Of a stretch of DNA of 64,000 bases, positions 52,540 through 62,343 are shown piece by piece. This stretch comes from Coprovicinus avistercoris. GTDB lineage: Bacteria > Actinomycetota > Coriobacteriia > Coriobacteriales > Atopobiaceae. The DNA is taken from positions 55,468 through 119,467 of the forward strand of contig DVMQ01000011.1 of assembly GCA_018714895.1 (NCBI GenBank), read 5' to 3'. A program made the translations under genes and the position numbers. Numbering within the stretch: the first letter of the stretch is position 1; the number at the start of each line of letters is the position of its first letter. A model generated the notes under the pieces. The model was not told the DNA's origin. It made no database searches and saw only the letters and a program-made list of their open reading frames with translations.

Positions 52540-53872
52540 CGAGTTCTCCCTTGGCCTCAGCATTATCTAAAGCAAGATATTTCTGAACTCTCCCATGACC
52601 AAACACCCAGGCAGACCCACCTTGCATATTTGGCCCAAATGCGAAATATCCAGCTAACGCAAAGCCGACAAGGAGTTCTCCTCCGGCAAACTGAATCATA
52701 CTGCCAATAAGATAGAGCACGACAAAAGCACCAAATGAGCTCATAAGACGAGCTCGAATGTTGTGTACTAAAAACACAATTGCCATGACAGCGAAAGCAG
52801 CAAAACCAACTACTCCAAAATCAACAAGAACCTGCAGCGGGTAGTTGTGCACATTATCTTCTCGATAGGGGTAATGAGTAAGCGAGCGCACTACGTCCAT
52901 CGCATTGCCCGCTCCAACACCAAGTACCGGAGCATCTTGAATTGCTTTGAGTGCTCCAGTCCAAATTCCGCGACGGCCTGGCGTGCCTTGCGGTGTGGTG
53001 CTTTCAGAAGTATCTTCCGGACCTGTCTCTTGGGTTGCTGCTGCAAGAGCGGCTTGTTGCTGTGCGCGAACTTCTGCGTTGTGAGCTGAAATTGCACGAG
53101 GGCCAACAAGCACAAATAAGACAGCGAACACTGCTGTTGCTACTACAACCACAATACGCTTTGCCAACACGCCACCATCACGTTTAATGAGAATGACATA
53201 CGCTAAAGCCAACACGGCGAGCATTACTCCCGCACGACTCTGAACGAGCGCAGCAAAGACATAAGTTATGGCTAGATAGACATGTCCTTCTCGGTTGTCG
53301 TCGAAGAAGACACCAAGCATCGCCGGCCACGTTGCCTCCAGATTTACGCCCCCGGAGAAGATGGTTGCAAAGTTGGGATGTCCGTCCCAAGGATGGCTGT
53401 AGTATTCGATAAATGCACCGGCATGCGAAATTGCATTAACAAGCACAAGCGCAAGAACAATCCAAGCGCCCCAGGTTATGAGGCGAACACTTTGTTTGCC
53501 GTTGTTAATGAGCACAAGCAGGTTAAGCACCACAACAAGTACGAGATACTGGAACACATACTTGAAGATCATTGTTCCAAAACCATACTGCGGAGCATCC
53601 AGCACCGTTACCACGGCATAGACACCGAGCAAAATATGAAGTGATACAGGCGGCAACGTAAGAGGACATCTCGCCATAAAGCACCGAAGCACCGAGAGCG
53701 CGCCAACGATACCTACCAGGGCATGGCCAACCGTAAAGTCCATGCTCCCCAGCGCAAAGAGACTTGGACCCTGAACGCTTAAAGCTATAACCATTAAGAC
53801 AACCAGGGCTTTATCAATCCAAGCTGTCTTCTGATGAACAGCAGTATTTGTAGACTGTGCAGAAAGCACCAT
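52532..53872 (-). CDS. O-antigen ligase/polymerase-like membrane protein (Wzy candidate)
   Basis: 446 residues, about 11-12 membrane helices. The large extracytoplasmic loop (around residues 265-340) has QETGPEDTSESTTPQG and ends in the family signature region VLGVGAGNAMDV and NVHNYPLQVLVDFG, where the His is typical of Wzy/WaaL proteins. Because the locus also contains a flippase and an initiating transferase, it is the likely repeat-unit polymerase. It begins 1 base after the stop of the preceding GT2 gene. Confidence 0.88.
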   Translation of the reverse strand: MVLSAQSTNTAVHQKTAWIDKALVVLMVIALSVQGPSLFALGSMDFTVGHALVGIVGALSVLRCFMARCPLTLPPVSLHILLGVYAVVTVLDAPQYGFGTMIFKYVFQYLVLVVVLNLLVLINNGKQSVRLITWGAWIVLALVLVNAISHAGAFIEYYSHPWDGHPNFATIFSGGVNLEATWPAMLGVFFDDNREGHVYLAITYVFAALVQSRAGVMLAVLALAYVILIKRDGGVLAKRIVVVVATAVFAVLFVLVGPRAISAHNAEVRAQQQAALAAATQETGPEDTSESTTPQGTPGRRGIWTGALKAIQDAPVLGVGAGNAMDVVRSLTHYPYREDNVHNYPLQVLVDFGVVGFAAFAVMAIVFLVHNIRARLMSSFGAFVVLYLIGSMIQFAGGELLVGFALAGYFAFGPNMQGGSAWVFGHGRVQKYLALDNAEAKGELDV

Positions 53873-53873
53873 A

Positions 53874-54716
53874 TTACGAATGCCTCCTCAGCAGCTTTTT
53901 ATAAATAGCATCCCGCACTGAATTGGGCACAAGCGTTACCACGATGTTTGCTCCCGAACGCACGACAAAATCGCTGAGCCCAAACCATCCTTCACGGAGC
54001 TCGAGCATGTTAAACGAAAGCATATCGTGCAAATACGATAATCCACCTCGCCTGCGATACACGTTTGTGTCTACCCGCACAGCAAAGAGGTTTTCTTGCA
54101 CGTTATAGCCGGTATAACCTGCCTTAAGCAAGCGAATAAACAGGTCAAAATCCTCGGCGTAGGAAACATTGCGGTACCCTCCAACAGCTTCAAGCGCTGC
54201 TTTACGCACAACAAAAGTGGGATGCACAAAAGGTGCACGCTTCTTAGAGAACCGAATGATCTCCTCACATGTTTCGGGCATTTGACGCACAGAATCCGGA
54301 CTGTTCATGTCTGTGGAAAACTCTATGGCATTACAACCCACCATGTCGCATCCCTCGACCAATTTGGCGAGTTGTAGCTCGCACCGGTTTGGCAGAGAAA
54401 TATCATCGGCATCCATGCGAACAATCACTTCATATGCGCAGTGCTCGAGCCCTGCATTGAGCGCAGGCCCAAGACCACCATTCTTCTCCAGCGGAACACG
54501 AACAAGGAGGTTTGGATACCGGTTGTCGAATGTATCCATAACGCTCAAGAGGTCATCTGACACAGGCCCATCGATAACAAGCACAATTTCAGAAGGAGAT
54601 ACCGTCTGGGCTGCCATGCTTTCAAGAGCAGCAAGCAGCCAGCTCGCCTCATCGGCCGCATAGGTGGACATAAGGACAGAGTAAGCGGGTAATGCCGCCT
54701 CTTTTGAAGCATTCAT
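53874..54716 (-). CDS. Glycosyltransferase family 2
   Basis: 280 residues. SVLMSTYAADEASWLLAAL, LVIDGPVSDDLL and the metal-binding VRMDADDISLPNRCE with KRAPFVHPTFVVRK resemble the GT2 group of rhamnosyl- and galactosyl-transferases of capsule loci. It probably adds the second sugar, since it follows the initiating transferase by 2 bases. The specificity cannot be read. Confidence 0.9.
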   Translation of the reverse strand: MNASKEAALPAYSVLMSTYAADEASWLLAALESMAAQTVSPSEIVLVIDGPVSDDLLSVMDTFDNRYPNLLVRVPLEKNGGLGPALNAGLEHCAYEVIVRMDADDISLPNRCELQLAKLVEGCDMVGCNAIEFSTDMNSPDSVRQMPETCEEIIRFSKKRAPFVHPTFVVRKAALEAVGGYRNVSYAEDFDLFIRLLKAGYTGYNVQENLFAVRVDTNVYRRRGGLSYLHDMLSFNMLELREGWFGLSDFVVRSGANIVVTLVPNSVRDAIYKKLLRRHS

Positions 54717-54718
54717 TA

Positions 54719-55504
54719 TTACTTGCCCGTCTTTCTTACCATCACGCCAAAAGTTTTGGCAAGAATATCAAAATCCATCTTGAGACAACGCTTGCGCACG
54801 TAGGTAAGCTCCATCTCCTGGCGCACACCCGTTTGGTAAGTAGCATCATTGCGCTCAAGTGTTTGCCAAAGCCCTGTTATGCCGGGGTGACAAGAGAGCA
54901 ACTCATCAACGTCTTTTCCAAACCACACAAGCTCTTCGGCTGTAACCGGACGCGGCCCTACAACATTCATTTGGCCGACAAGTACATTTAAGAATTGAGG
55001 GAACTCGTCGATTGAAGACTTGCGTAAGAAGTGTCCAAGTCGCGTTACGCGGGGATCATCATCGAGCTTATGCTCTCGATTAAATTCTTCTATCTGTGCA
55101 GGAGAGAGATACTTCTCAAGGTCATCTGCATCTGAAACCATGCTGCGAAACTTGAGCACACCAATACGACGCCCGTGGTACCCCACACGCTCGTGCACAT
55201 ATATAGGTGAACCCTTTGTATCCAATGCAATGGCAAGGCAGAGCAAAAGACCTGGGATGAAGAGAATAACAATTACGCAGAGAGAGAAAATAATATTGAA
55301 TGTGCGCTTTACGACACGATATGCAAGTTTTGCTGTCTGCCGATATTGGCCGCGATCTTCATATTGATCTGCAAATTCATGGAGTTGCTCAAGCTGCTCG
55401 TTAGCCTCCCGAGGCAGCTCCTCAGGAACCAGTGAAGCAGCGGGCATTTCCGCACATGATTCAATATTATCCGGCCGTGTTTCCATATCCCTCATAAATA
55501 TCAT
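54719..55504 (-). CDS. Undecaprenyl-phosphate sugar phosphotransferase (initiating transferase)
   Basis: 261 residues from the ATG at 55504; the start is uncertain, with ATGs at 55495 and 55486 as alternatives. One hydrophobic segment (IIFSLCVIVILFIPGLLLCL) precedes the monotopic PGT domain: SPIYVHERVGYHGR, LKFRSMVSDADD, RKSSIDEFPQFLNVL, VVGPRPV and HPGITGLWQ. It transfers a sugar-1-phosphate to undecaprenyl phosphate and begins each glycan unit. It is the short PglC/WcaJ-C-like form without four N-terminal helices. It is the first gene of the 54-45 kb operon and is divergent from the second flippase. Confidence 0.92.
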   Translation of the reverse strand: MIFMRDMETRPDNIESCAEMPAASLVPEELPREANEQLEQLHEFADQYEDRGQYRQTAKLAYRVVKRTFNIIFSLCVIVILFIPGLLLCLAIALDTKGSPIYVHERVGYHGRRIGVLKFRSMVSDADDLEKYLSPAQIEEFNREHKLDDDPRVTRLGHFLRKSSIDEFPQFLNVLVGQMNVVGPRPVTAEELVWFGKDVDELLSCHPGITGLWQTLERNDATYQTGVRQEMELTYVRKRCLKMDFDILAKTFGVMVRKTGK

Positions 55505-55696
55505 GCGCACTTTCAGAAACGCCAGTACGCATACTTCACCTAAGATATAAAACAATAGTTGATAGCTTACCAGCTCGGCTGAGACGCTTCAATTTTCCAA
55601 AGCAACAGCACACATGAGGTCTTTATTCCCTCATAATTCGTATAGAAAATATGCGATTATTGTTAATTGCTTTTGTGCCTCTAAAGGGAGTAATTC

Positions 55697-56986
55697 GTGA
55701 GCAAAGCTATACCGTCCAGCTTAGCTGATAATCAGGCAACCTCTATTGAGCGTGCTGCCTATATTTGGAATACGGCTTCCGGCCTGCTTAATGCTTTTCA
55801 ATCTGTGATTATGCTCACGGTGCTCACTCATGTATGTGACGTTACTACTGCAGGTATTTTTACTATTGCCTACGCCAATGCGAACCTCTTTCTCAACTTG
55901 GGCAAATACGGCGTCAGGAACTTTCAAGTTTCCGATGTGAATGAGAAATATGCCTTTGCTCCCTATCATGCATCGCGCGTTATGAGCGTTCTGGCAATGC
56001 TTATTTGTGGAGCAGCTTGGACTTTTTGGAGTGCATTTACTATTGGATATTCTCTAGATAAGACGCTCGTTATTCTTATGATGCTCGTCTTTAAGGCAAT
56101 TGATGCATACGAAGATGTTTTCCACGGCAACTACCAGCAGCATGGGCGCCTTGATGTGGGTGCAAAGGTCCTCACCTTTCGCATGATTACCATGATTTTG
56201 CTTTATGCAGGACTTATTATTGCTACCCACTCGCTTTTAACGGCACTGACAATTACAACCGTGTTTACTGGTCTTTTTTTCATTTGTGAAACTGTTTGGG
56301 TAAAACGAACCTTTGGACTTCCTATTGGAAAGATTCACCTTTCCGGAGCTGGAAAGCGAGCACTTGCCTTACTAAAGGAATGCTTCCCAGTGTTTCTTGC
56401 TTCATTCTTACTGTTCTATATAGGCAATGCTCCAAAGTATGCCATCGACGCTATCATGGATGATGCAGCACAGGCGTATTACGGCTACATTGCCATGCCA
56501 GTTTTTGTAGTTGGGCTGCTTGCTGCATTTATTTACAACCCCATTATTGCTTCGCTATCTGAAGACTGGGCTAAAGGCCGCAGCCAGAAGTTTGCAAGGC
56601 GATTTGCCCTACAAGTACTCATCATTATTGGATTAACCATAGCCTGTGTAATTGCCGGCTGGTTCCTTGGAGTGCCCGTACTTGATGTGCTGTACAACGC
56701 CGATCTTGCACCTTATCGGATAGATTTAGCAATTCTGCTTGTGGGCGGTGGATTTCTGGCTACTGCAACACTCTTTACTACAGGGCTTACTATTATCCGC
56801 TGGCAGAACAAACTCATACCAGGGTATGTTGTTGTTTCAATTGCAGCGCTCCTACTTTGCCGCCCCGCTGTACAAAATGCTGGCATTGACGGAGCGGCGT
56901 GGATTTATCTATTGCTTATGGCAGTTCTTACCATCTGGTTTGGCATTGTTTTTGCATTAGGTGTTGTAGGAAATCGAAAACCGTAA
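55697..56986 (+). CDS. Second polysaccharide flippase-like membrane protein
   Basis: 429 residues with about 12 membrane helices. It begins ATSIERAAYIWNTASGLLNA and has LNLGKYGVRNFQVSDVNEKY, as in Wzx-like oligosaccharide flippases of the kind found in streptococcal rhamnan and related loci. The GTG start at 55697 follows AAAGGGAG. It is the only plus-strand gene in the polysaccharide region and is not similar in motifs to the flippase at 47786-49216, so it may serve a different glycan (perhaps the modifying units encoded at 57-64 kb) or be a relic of locus exchange. Confidence 0.85.
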   Translation: MSKAIPSSLADNQATSIERAAYIWNTASGLLNAFQSVIMLTVLTHVCDVTTAGIFTIAYANANLFLNLGKYGVRNFQVSDVNEKYAFAPYHASRVMSVLAMLICGAAWTFWSAFTIGYSLDKTLVILMMLVFKAIDAYEDVFHGNYQQHGRLDVGAKVLTFRMITMILLYAGLIIATHSLLTALTITTVFTGLFFICETVWVKRTFGLPIGKIHLSGAGKRALALLKECFPVFLASFLLFYIGNAPKYAIDAIMDDAAQAYYGYIAMPVFVVGLLAAFIYNPIIASLSEDWAKGRSQKFARRFALQVLIIIGLTIACVIAGWFLGVPVLDVLYNADLAPYRIDLAILLVGGGFLATATLFTTGLTIIRWQNKLIPGYVVVSIAALLLCRPAVQNAGIDGAAWIYLLLMAVLTIWFGIVFALGVVGNRKP

Positions 56987-57146
56987 TCCAAAAGGCTGAG
57001 ACTGCCTTCAGAGTAATACCCTGATGAAACACGGTATTGATTATCTTTCTATAAGGTAAGAAGAGCGATTGATTTCTGCCAGAAGGCGCTATACCTCATT
57101 CAGACTCTATTCGTAAAAACACATGCACATCTTAATTTCTTATATT

Positions 57147-58619
57147 TTATTGTTCAATATATTCCTGTATTGCAAAGCCGCTTGGACTTGTTAGCCATGT
57201 TGCACACGTTACTATTTGATCTGTATGCACGTTATAAACAAGAACCACCATTCCTCCAGAAGGAACATCAATACTTGCATCAGCAAACCTCAGTTTGGTA
57301 ACACCCGCTTCATCCCGAGAAATCATGACTCGTTTTGATCCGGCGCTGGTATACCATTCATATTCATTTGCTAAACTTTCATAAAGTTTTTTATGCCCTT
57401 GAAGCGCAAACGCGCCAACTGATGAAGAAGGTTCTGTTAAGCCATATTTAGAAAGTGTCGTAAATGTATTATCCCATCCAGTCCAACTAAGGTTGGCATT
57501 ATTCTTGGCAACCAAAATCAAATAATCATCTGCATTATCACTTGAAAGCGTCTGTCCTATAAGTTCACTAGGATTTGTAAAAATTGAAAGTTGATGATCT
57601 CTCCTACGGGCACGAATATCATCTGCATCTCGCTGCCAAGAATCGTAACCTGTCTCTCCGCGTCGATCCGGCAAATCATAATTGTCTTTAAGATACTGCC
57701 CCAACACCTGTGTAAAATTGTTTGCTCCAAGATAGTTGAGATGGCTATCCGATGCAAAGTCTGTTGAGAAGTCTATTCCTGCACTCTCATAATCCAGGTT
57801 GAAATTAATAAAGGGTACACCGCGTCGTGCAGCGTAATCAGATACAGAGTTATAGACAGCCTGTTCGCTCTCGGAAAGTGGATATGGCGCAACAATAAGA
57901 ACGAGCGGAATATCTCTCTCCTCGCACAGATCAATTATTTTAACTAGATATTCTTGGCTTTTATCCGAAAGCGGTTTTCGCTCTGTCACTTGACTCACAT
58001 CAGGTTCTTCGAAATTACCGTGTGTAAAATTAGCACTGAATCCTTTCCAATTTTTCCATCTTTCTGAACCTTTATATGGGAGAAAATCTTCACGAGTTAA
58101 CTCGTCTACACGCCCATGATAAAACGGCCACTCTAAAATATAGTCAGCCAGCTGATCTTCCGGAGCACTTACTTCTTTTGCTTCAAGAGACAGGTTTGCA
58201 GGTAAGCTAAATGTATTCTTTATAATTCGTGACTCATCGGCGTAATCGCGAGTTTCAACAGCCCTATATACCTCAACTACGGCAACACGCGGATGTTGTT
58301 TTTCAAATGCTTGCAACATGTAATAATAGGTATCCCAGAGCGGCTGAACTGAACCACAGCTATTAAAAGAAGCAATCCCCCATTCATCCCACAGCTGCCC
58401 TGTGTTTACATTTTCAAAAACCCTTGAGGAACCAAAGAACATAACGTCACATGAATTATCTGGTAACTCTTCTATCAATTGTGGCTGAAGCATTCCATCG
58501 CCATATTTATAAGACGTTATCTGATTGAGTGTTCCCAATAAACCAAGGCAACATATCAGAAAAGCAAAAACCCTTGTTGCACGTCTAAGAATAATATGTG
58601 TCGTATTTTGAGTTGTCAC
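57147..58619 (-). CDS. SGNH/GDSL-like acyl-transfer partner protein (DltD/AlgJ-like)
   Basis: 490 residues. An N-terminal membrane anchor (VFAFLICCLGLLGTL, about 14-28), then an extracytoplasmic SGNH-type domain: block I FFGSSRVFENV (Ser nucleophile in GSSR), and the Asp-x-x-His block SDSHLNYLGANNF. A C-terminal region of about 130 residues follows with a beta-rich fold. Such proteins work with MBOAT transferases, taking the acyl group across the membrane and passing it to a polymer. The GTG start is preceded by AGGTGGT. It lies 14 bases after the MBOAT gene. Confidence 0.83.
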   Translation of the reverse strand: MTTQNTTHIILRRATRVFAFLICCLGLLGTLNQITSYKYGDGMLQPQLIEELPDNSCDVMFFGSSRVFENVNTGQLWDEWGIASFNSCGSVQPLWDTYYYMLQAFEKQHPRVAVVEVYRAVETRDYADESRIIKNTFSLPANLSLEAKEVSAPEDQLADYILEWPFYHGRVDELTREDFLPYKGSERWKNWKGFSANFTHGNFEEPDVSQVTERKPLSDKSQEYLVKIIDLCEERDIPLVLIVAPYPLSESEQAVYNSVSDYAARRGVPFINFNLDYESAGIDFSTDFASDSHLNYLGANNFTQVLGQYLKDNYDLPDRRGETGYDSWQRDADDIRARRRDHQLSIFTNPSELIGQTLSSDNADDYLILVAKNNANLSWTGWDNTFTTLSKYGLTEPSSSVGAFALQGHKKLYESLANEYEWYTSAGSKRVMISRDEAGVTKLRFADASIDVPSGGMVVLVYNVHTDQIVTCATWLTSPSGFAIQEYIEQ

Positions 58620-58633
58620 GAGAGTAGCACCAC

Positions 58634-60142
58634 CTAGAACTGCGCATAAATAAATGAACTGGCATCAACTGATGGGCCATACATCCCAAATAAGAAAACA
58701 AAAGCAATTAGAAAAAGAAGCACCGACCATGAAAAAGGTATTGGCTGTTCGTCAAGGAACTGGGCAAGATTCACACCCCTAAATCGCTTAACCAAACTTA
58801 CCAAAACAAGGAATACAACAGAAAGAAGCAACACTGTTTCATCCAAATCGGATAGACCAAGCGTCTCCAAGGAGCCATCAAAAAGAACCCATGGATTAAA
58901 CTCAAAAATTATTCGAGATAAAATTCCTGTTGCATATGAAACATATGGAGCTCGGAAAAAAACCCAACTCACGCAAATGAGCAAAAAAGTGCAGAGAATT
59001 CTGCCAAACCTCCAGCCGAATGAACTTGTCTTAAAACCAAGACGATCGTAATAGCGATAGCGCAATTTATACGTAGCAATTCCTATACATTGAAAAAGAC
59101 CTTGCATGATTCCCCAGATTAAAAAGTGCCATCCGGCTCCATGCCATATTCCACATATAGCAAAAACTATAAACACATTTATGTAGCGCCGAACAGCTCC
59201 TTTGCGACTTCCGCCTAATGGGATATAAATGTAATCGCGAAGCCACGTTGAAAGAGAAATGTGCCATCTACGCCAGAAATCTTGCACACTTTGTGCTAAA
59301 TACGGCGTATTGAAGTTCTCTCCAGCATCAAAACCCATCATTCTTGCCGCACCTATTGCAATGCAGGAGTAGCCCGCAAAATCACAAAAGATCTGAAGCG
59401 CGTAGCCCACAGTAGCCCATATAAGTTCTATTGATCCGTACAGCCACCATGCGTCATAAACAGTGTTGACTAACAAAGCCACACGATCGGCTATTACCAT
59501 TTTGAGGAACATACCCCAAAGAATTGTTATAGCACCATGCTTGACTTGATCATATGAAGTAGTAAAACGCTCTTCACGAATACGCGAAAGCTGCGCAGGA
59601 AGTGAATAAGATCGTTGAATAGGGCCTGAAACAATGGTAGGGAAGAATGCTGCAAAAGCCAAATAATCAAATATATTTACTATTGCATCTCTATTACCAC
59701 GGTAAACATCAATAAGATATCCTATGCCTTGCATCGTGAAGAACGATATGCCCAAAGGAGCAATTAGTCCCGAAAATCCTTCCAAAACATTTTGAGGCAT
59801 TGAAATAAACGTTGAAGCTGCTTCTAAAACGAAACCTGCATATTTAAACACTAATAATGGGCAAAGAGCCACTAAGGTTGTTAAGGCGCACCATAGTAAA
59901 CAAATACGCTTATTAGCACTTAGATTTTCTTTTTTATTTGATATAGAGATTACGCGCGCACCAATATAGACAACTGCTAGAACTGAAATAAGAACTAAAG
60001 TGCCTGATATACCGGAGCCAATATAAAAGAAAATGAAGTTTACAATAGTTAGTAGCACAGTGCGCATCGAGCGGGGTGTTACCTGAAGAACTACAACTGC
60101 TCCAAGTAAAAAGAGAATAAATTCGATTGAAGTTAGGGACAT
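58634..60142 (-). CDS. MBOAT family O-acyltransferase (AlgI/DltB-like)
   Basis: 502 residues, about 11 membrane helices. MBOAT signatures are visible: SVQDFWRRWHISLSTWLRDY, YIPLGGSRKG and the catalytic-His region FAICGIWHGAGWHFLIWG. It moves an acyl group (usually acetyl) from a cytoplasmic donor through the membrane to the glycan or to the SGNH partner encoded next. The pair points to O-acetylation of the surface polymer or a teichoic-acid-like glycan. Confidence 0.93.
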   Translation of the reverse strand: MSLTSIEFILFLLGAVVVLQVTPRSMRTVLLTIVNFIFFYIGSGISGTLVLISVLAVVYIGARVISISNKKENLSANKRICLLWCALTTLVALCPLLVFKYAGFVLEAASTFISMPQNVLEGFSGLIAPLGISFFTMQGIGYLIDVYRGNRDAIVNIFDYLAFAAFFPTIVSGPIQRSYSLPAQLSRIREERFTTSYDQVKHGAITILWGMFLKMVIADRVALLVNTVYDAWWLYGSIELIWATVGYALQIFCDFAGYSCIAIGAARMMGFDAGENFNTPYLAQSVQDFWRRWHISLSTWLRDYIYIPLGGSRKGAVRRYINVFIVFAICGIWHGAGWHFLIWGIMQGLFQCIGIATYKLRYRYYDRLGFKTSSFGWRFGRILCTFLLICVSWVFFRAPYVSYATGILSRIIFEFNPWVLFDGSLETLGLSDLDETVLLLSVVFLVLVSLVKRFRGVNLAQFLDEQPIPFSWSVLLFLIAFVFLFGMYGPSVDASSFIYAQF

Positions 60143-60237
60143 CCGCCGCTCCAGATTAATAATTTAAAGTGCTTTCGGCAAATCCTTTATAGCATATTTA
60201 CTGCATTTTCTAATTCAATAAACCATCAATTACTCAA

Positions 60238-62184
60238 CTAGAGTTCTTTATAAACGAATTTATAGACCTTCATCTCATCCGTGATACTATCAATCTGGTG
60301 TAGTTCAACCGAGTCGCCAAACTTTTCTTGCATATAGCAAAGCAACAGCTTGCAAGTATCATCCGATGCAGAGACAAAGCAAACGTTATCTCTTAATAGG
60401 TCTTTGCTTGTTGGCCGCCCATCAAGCCCTATCTCTCTCATTGCGTCATCAAACCAAGCATAGCTATATCGCCAACCCCCCCAACCGGTCTGGTTATCTG
60501 GCCATTCTCCCAAGCCGATGTATTGCATGGTAATGTGCGCATCCGAATAGATATAAATCATATCTTGATGCTCTTCGACATAGGAGAAAAACGCATTAGT
60601 ATTATCTAGTTGATTAAATTGACTTTCCGCTATTGAGCTACCCCATCCATATATTCGAGTAGCTGCAGCCATAGGAAGCAATAGTGAGAATACGCAGAGT
60701 ACAGGCAGCCCGACTTTTTCCAAAATAACCTTACTTCTCTTTAAATGGCTTCCCCATAACCCCTTTAACAATATGCCTATTGAGAATAGCAGTGGCACCA
60801 TACTTATGCCTTTTGATAAGTTCGAGGATGCTAAAGCTATAAGTGGCAACAATAGTACTCCGCAAAAGAGTAGAGGTATTAGGAGCCGCCACTTTCTTTG
60901 TGAGCTAATCTCCTTAATTGTTTCATCCCTTATAAAAACTGCTATATTTGCAGATATTGATGGCAAAAGTATCGCCAATGCCGATCGTTCAATGAGACGA
61001 CCTTCAAGCGCAAGATAGCCTAAAAACAATATCGGCATTATTGTTAATAGTATTGTCAGTAAACCGTAAGCATTAGTTTTCACAACGGCTACATTGCAAG
61101 ATGCAAATAAAACAAATAATGAAAAATATGCTATTACAACAGGCTGCATGAATACCTGGAGGCGTCCAATTAGTACTTCTACTGGATTATCCATAAGGTA
61201 TTCTAGAGCATATCCCTCATTGCCGGAGTTTATGATTTCCAGTGAATCCTTATTAATACGGTCATCTAGCATGAACCATTTTCCAACCAAGTTAGTGAGT
61301 GATTCATCCCACCCGGCAGCACTGTAAAGTTCAGGATCTTCAGAATAAGTTGGACGAGGATAGTCAACTAAGGTAGAAAAGCCGCTATATGTATTACTCA
61401 CGGGATTATTGGGCAAATCTGCCGAGACTGTTTCAACAATTAAGAGAGTTCCGGATAGAGCAATAGAAATCAGAAGTGGAGACAAATATTTTAAGCGAGT
61501 TTTTAATCCTGTAAAATTACTTTCAGAAATCGAAATAGCTCCACCTAAAGCAGCAAACACCCAGAAAATAAACCCTAGATATCCAGACTGACTCCGGTAA
61601 GCAAATCCAAGCATTGCAAGGAATACTGGTAAGAAAATTGAAATAAATTTATTCTTGTAATCCTTTTTTTCAGCAGGCTTCCAAACACAAGTGGAGAATA
61701 TTACGCAAAAAAAGAATAGCGATGCTGTATTAGTAAATTGTAGCCGGGGTATCAGCACTCCAGTCAATCCAAGTTCAATGACAACAAGACACAGCAGTTC
61801 AAAGAAACTTCGACAAATCCCTACGCATTCTGGAAAGATCTCTCTTATTCTTCCAAGAACAAGAAATGTACGACCCAGAATACATAGAGACAGAAGGATA
61901 AGAGAATACTGCAGTAATACCCACCAGCGAACAAATGGAAAAATCCGATAAAGAGTAGAAACAACTAACCCAAGAAAAATATTTACTGTAGTTGTATAGG
62001 GTGTCGGATATGCTGAAACACCACCCGTTCCAGCTAATGATTGTTCAATATAAGCGTCATCATTAGATGGTGAGAATGAAGGAATAAAAAGAAACGCCGA
62101 CACTATTGTTATCAAGGCAGCAAATAAAGCTATAAGGCATGGATGCATTTGGAAATGTTTGGCCTTCATTTCACATTCATCCAT
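60238..62184 (-). CDS. Large polytopic membrane protein, GT-C glycosyltransferase-like
   Basis: 648 residues. About 11-12 membrane helices precede a C-terminal extracytoplasmic domain of about 110 residues (YIYSDAHITMQYIGLGEWPD onwards). The first external loop has an acidic pair (SPSNDDAYIEQ), as in GT-C enzymes that use polyprenyl-phosphate sugars as donors. A GtrB-type glycosyltransferase, which makes such donors, ends the window at 63581, so a glycan-decorating system of GtrB plus GT-C enzyme is plausible. No named family is recognised, and the base composition is markedly AT-rich. Confidence 0.75.
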   Translation of the reverse strand: MDECEMKAKHFQMHPCLIALFAALITIVSAFLFIPSFSPSNDDAYIEQSLAGTGGVSAYPTPYTTTVNIFLGLVVSTLYRIFPFVRWWVLLQYSLILLSLCILGRTFLVLGRIREIFPECVGICRSFFELLCLVVIELGLTGVLIPRLQFTNTASLFFFCVIFSTCVWKPAEKKDYKNKFISIFLPVFLAMLGFAYRSQSGYLGFIFWVFAALGGAISISESNFTGLKTRLKYLSPLLISIALSGTLLIVETVSADLPNNPVSNTYSGFSTLVDYPRPTYSEDPELYSAAGWDESLTNLVGKWFMLDDRINKDSLEIINSGNEGYALEYLMDNPVEVLIGRLQVFMQPVVIAYFSLFVLFASCNVAVVKTNAYGLLTILLTIMPILFLGYLALEGRLIERSALAILLPSISANIAVFIRDETIKEISSQRKWRLLIPLLFCGVLLLPLIALASSNLSKGISMVPLLFSIGILLKGLWGSHLKRSKVILEKVGLPVLCVFSLLLPMAAATRIYGWGSSIAESQFNQLDNTNAFFSYVEEHQDMIYIYSDAHITMQYIGLGEWPDNQTGWGGWRYSYAWFDDAMREIGLDGRPTSKDLLRDNVCFVSASDDTCKLLLCYMQEKFGDSVELHQIDSITDEMKVYKFVYKEL

Positions 62185-62343
62185 TGTTCTTTCTACTTTC
62201 TCTTTAAATGTAATTGTTAAGCTCGACCTAGAAAACTATGAGCTGACAATTCTTTAACTAGAAAAGCGGCTAATAACCACTCGACTTTCTTATAAGTAAA
62301 GAATGATCCCTATACTTCCTAGATTAATATGAAAGGTCTATAC

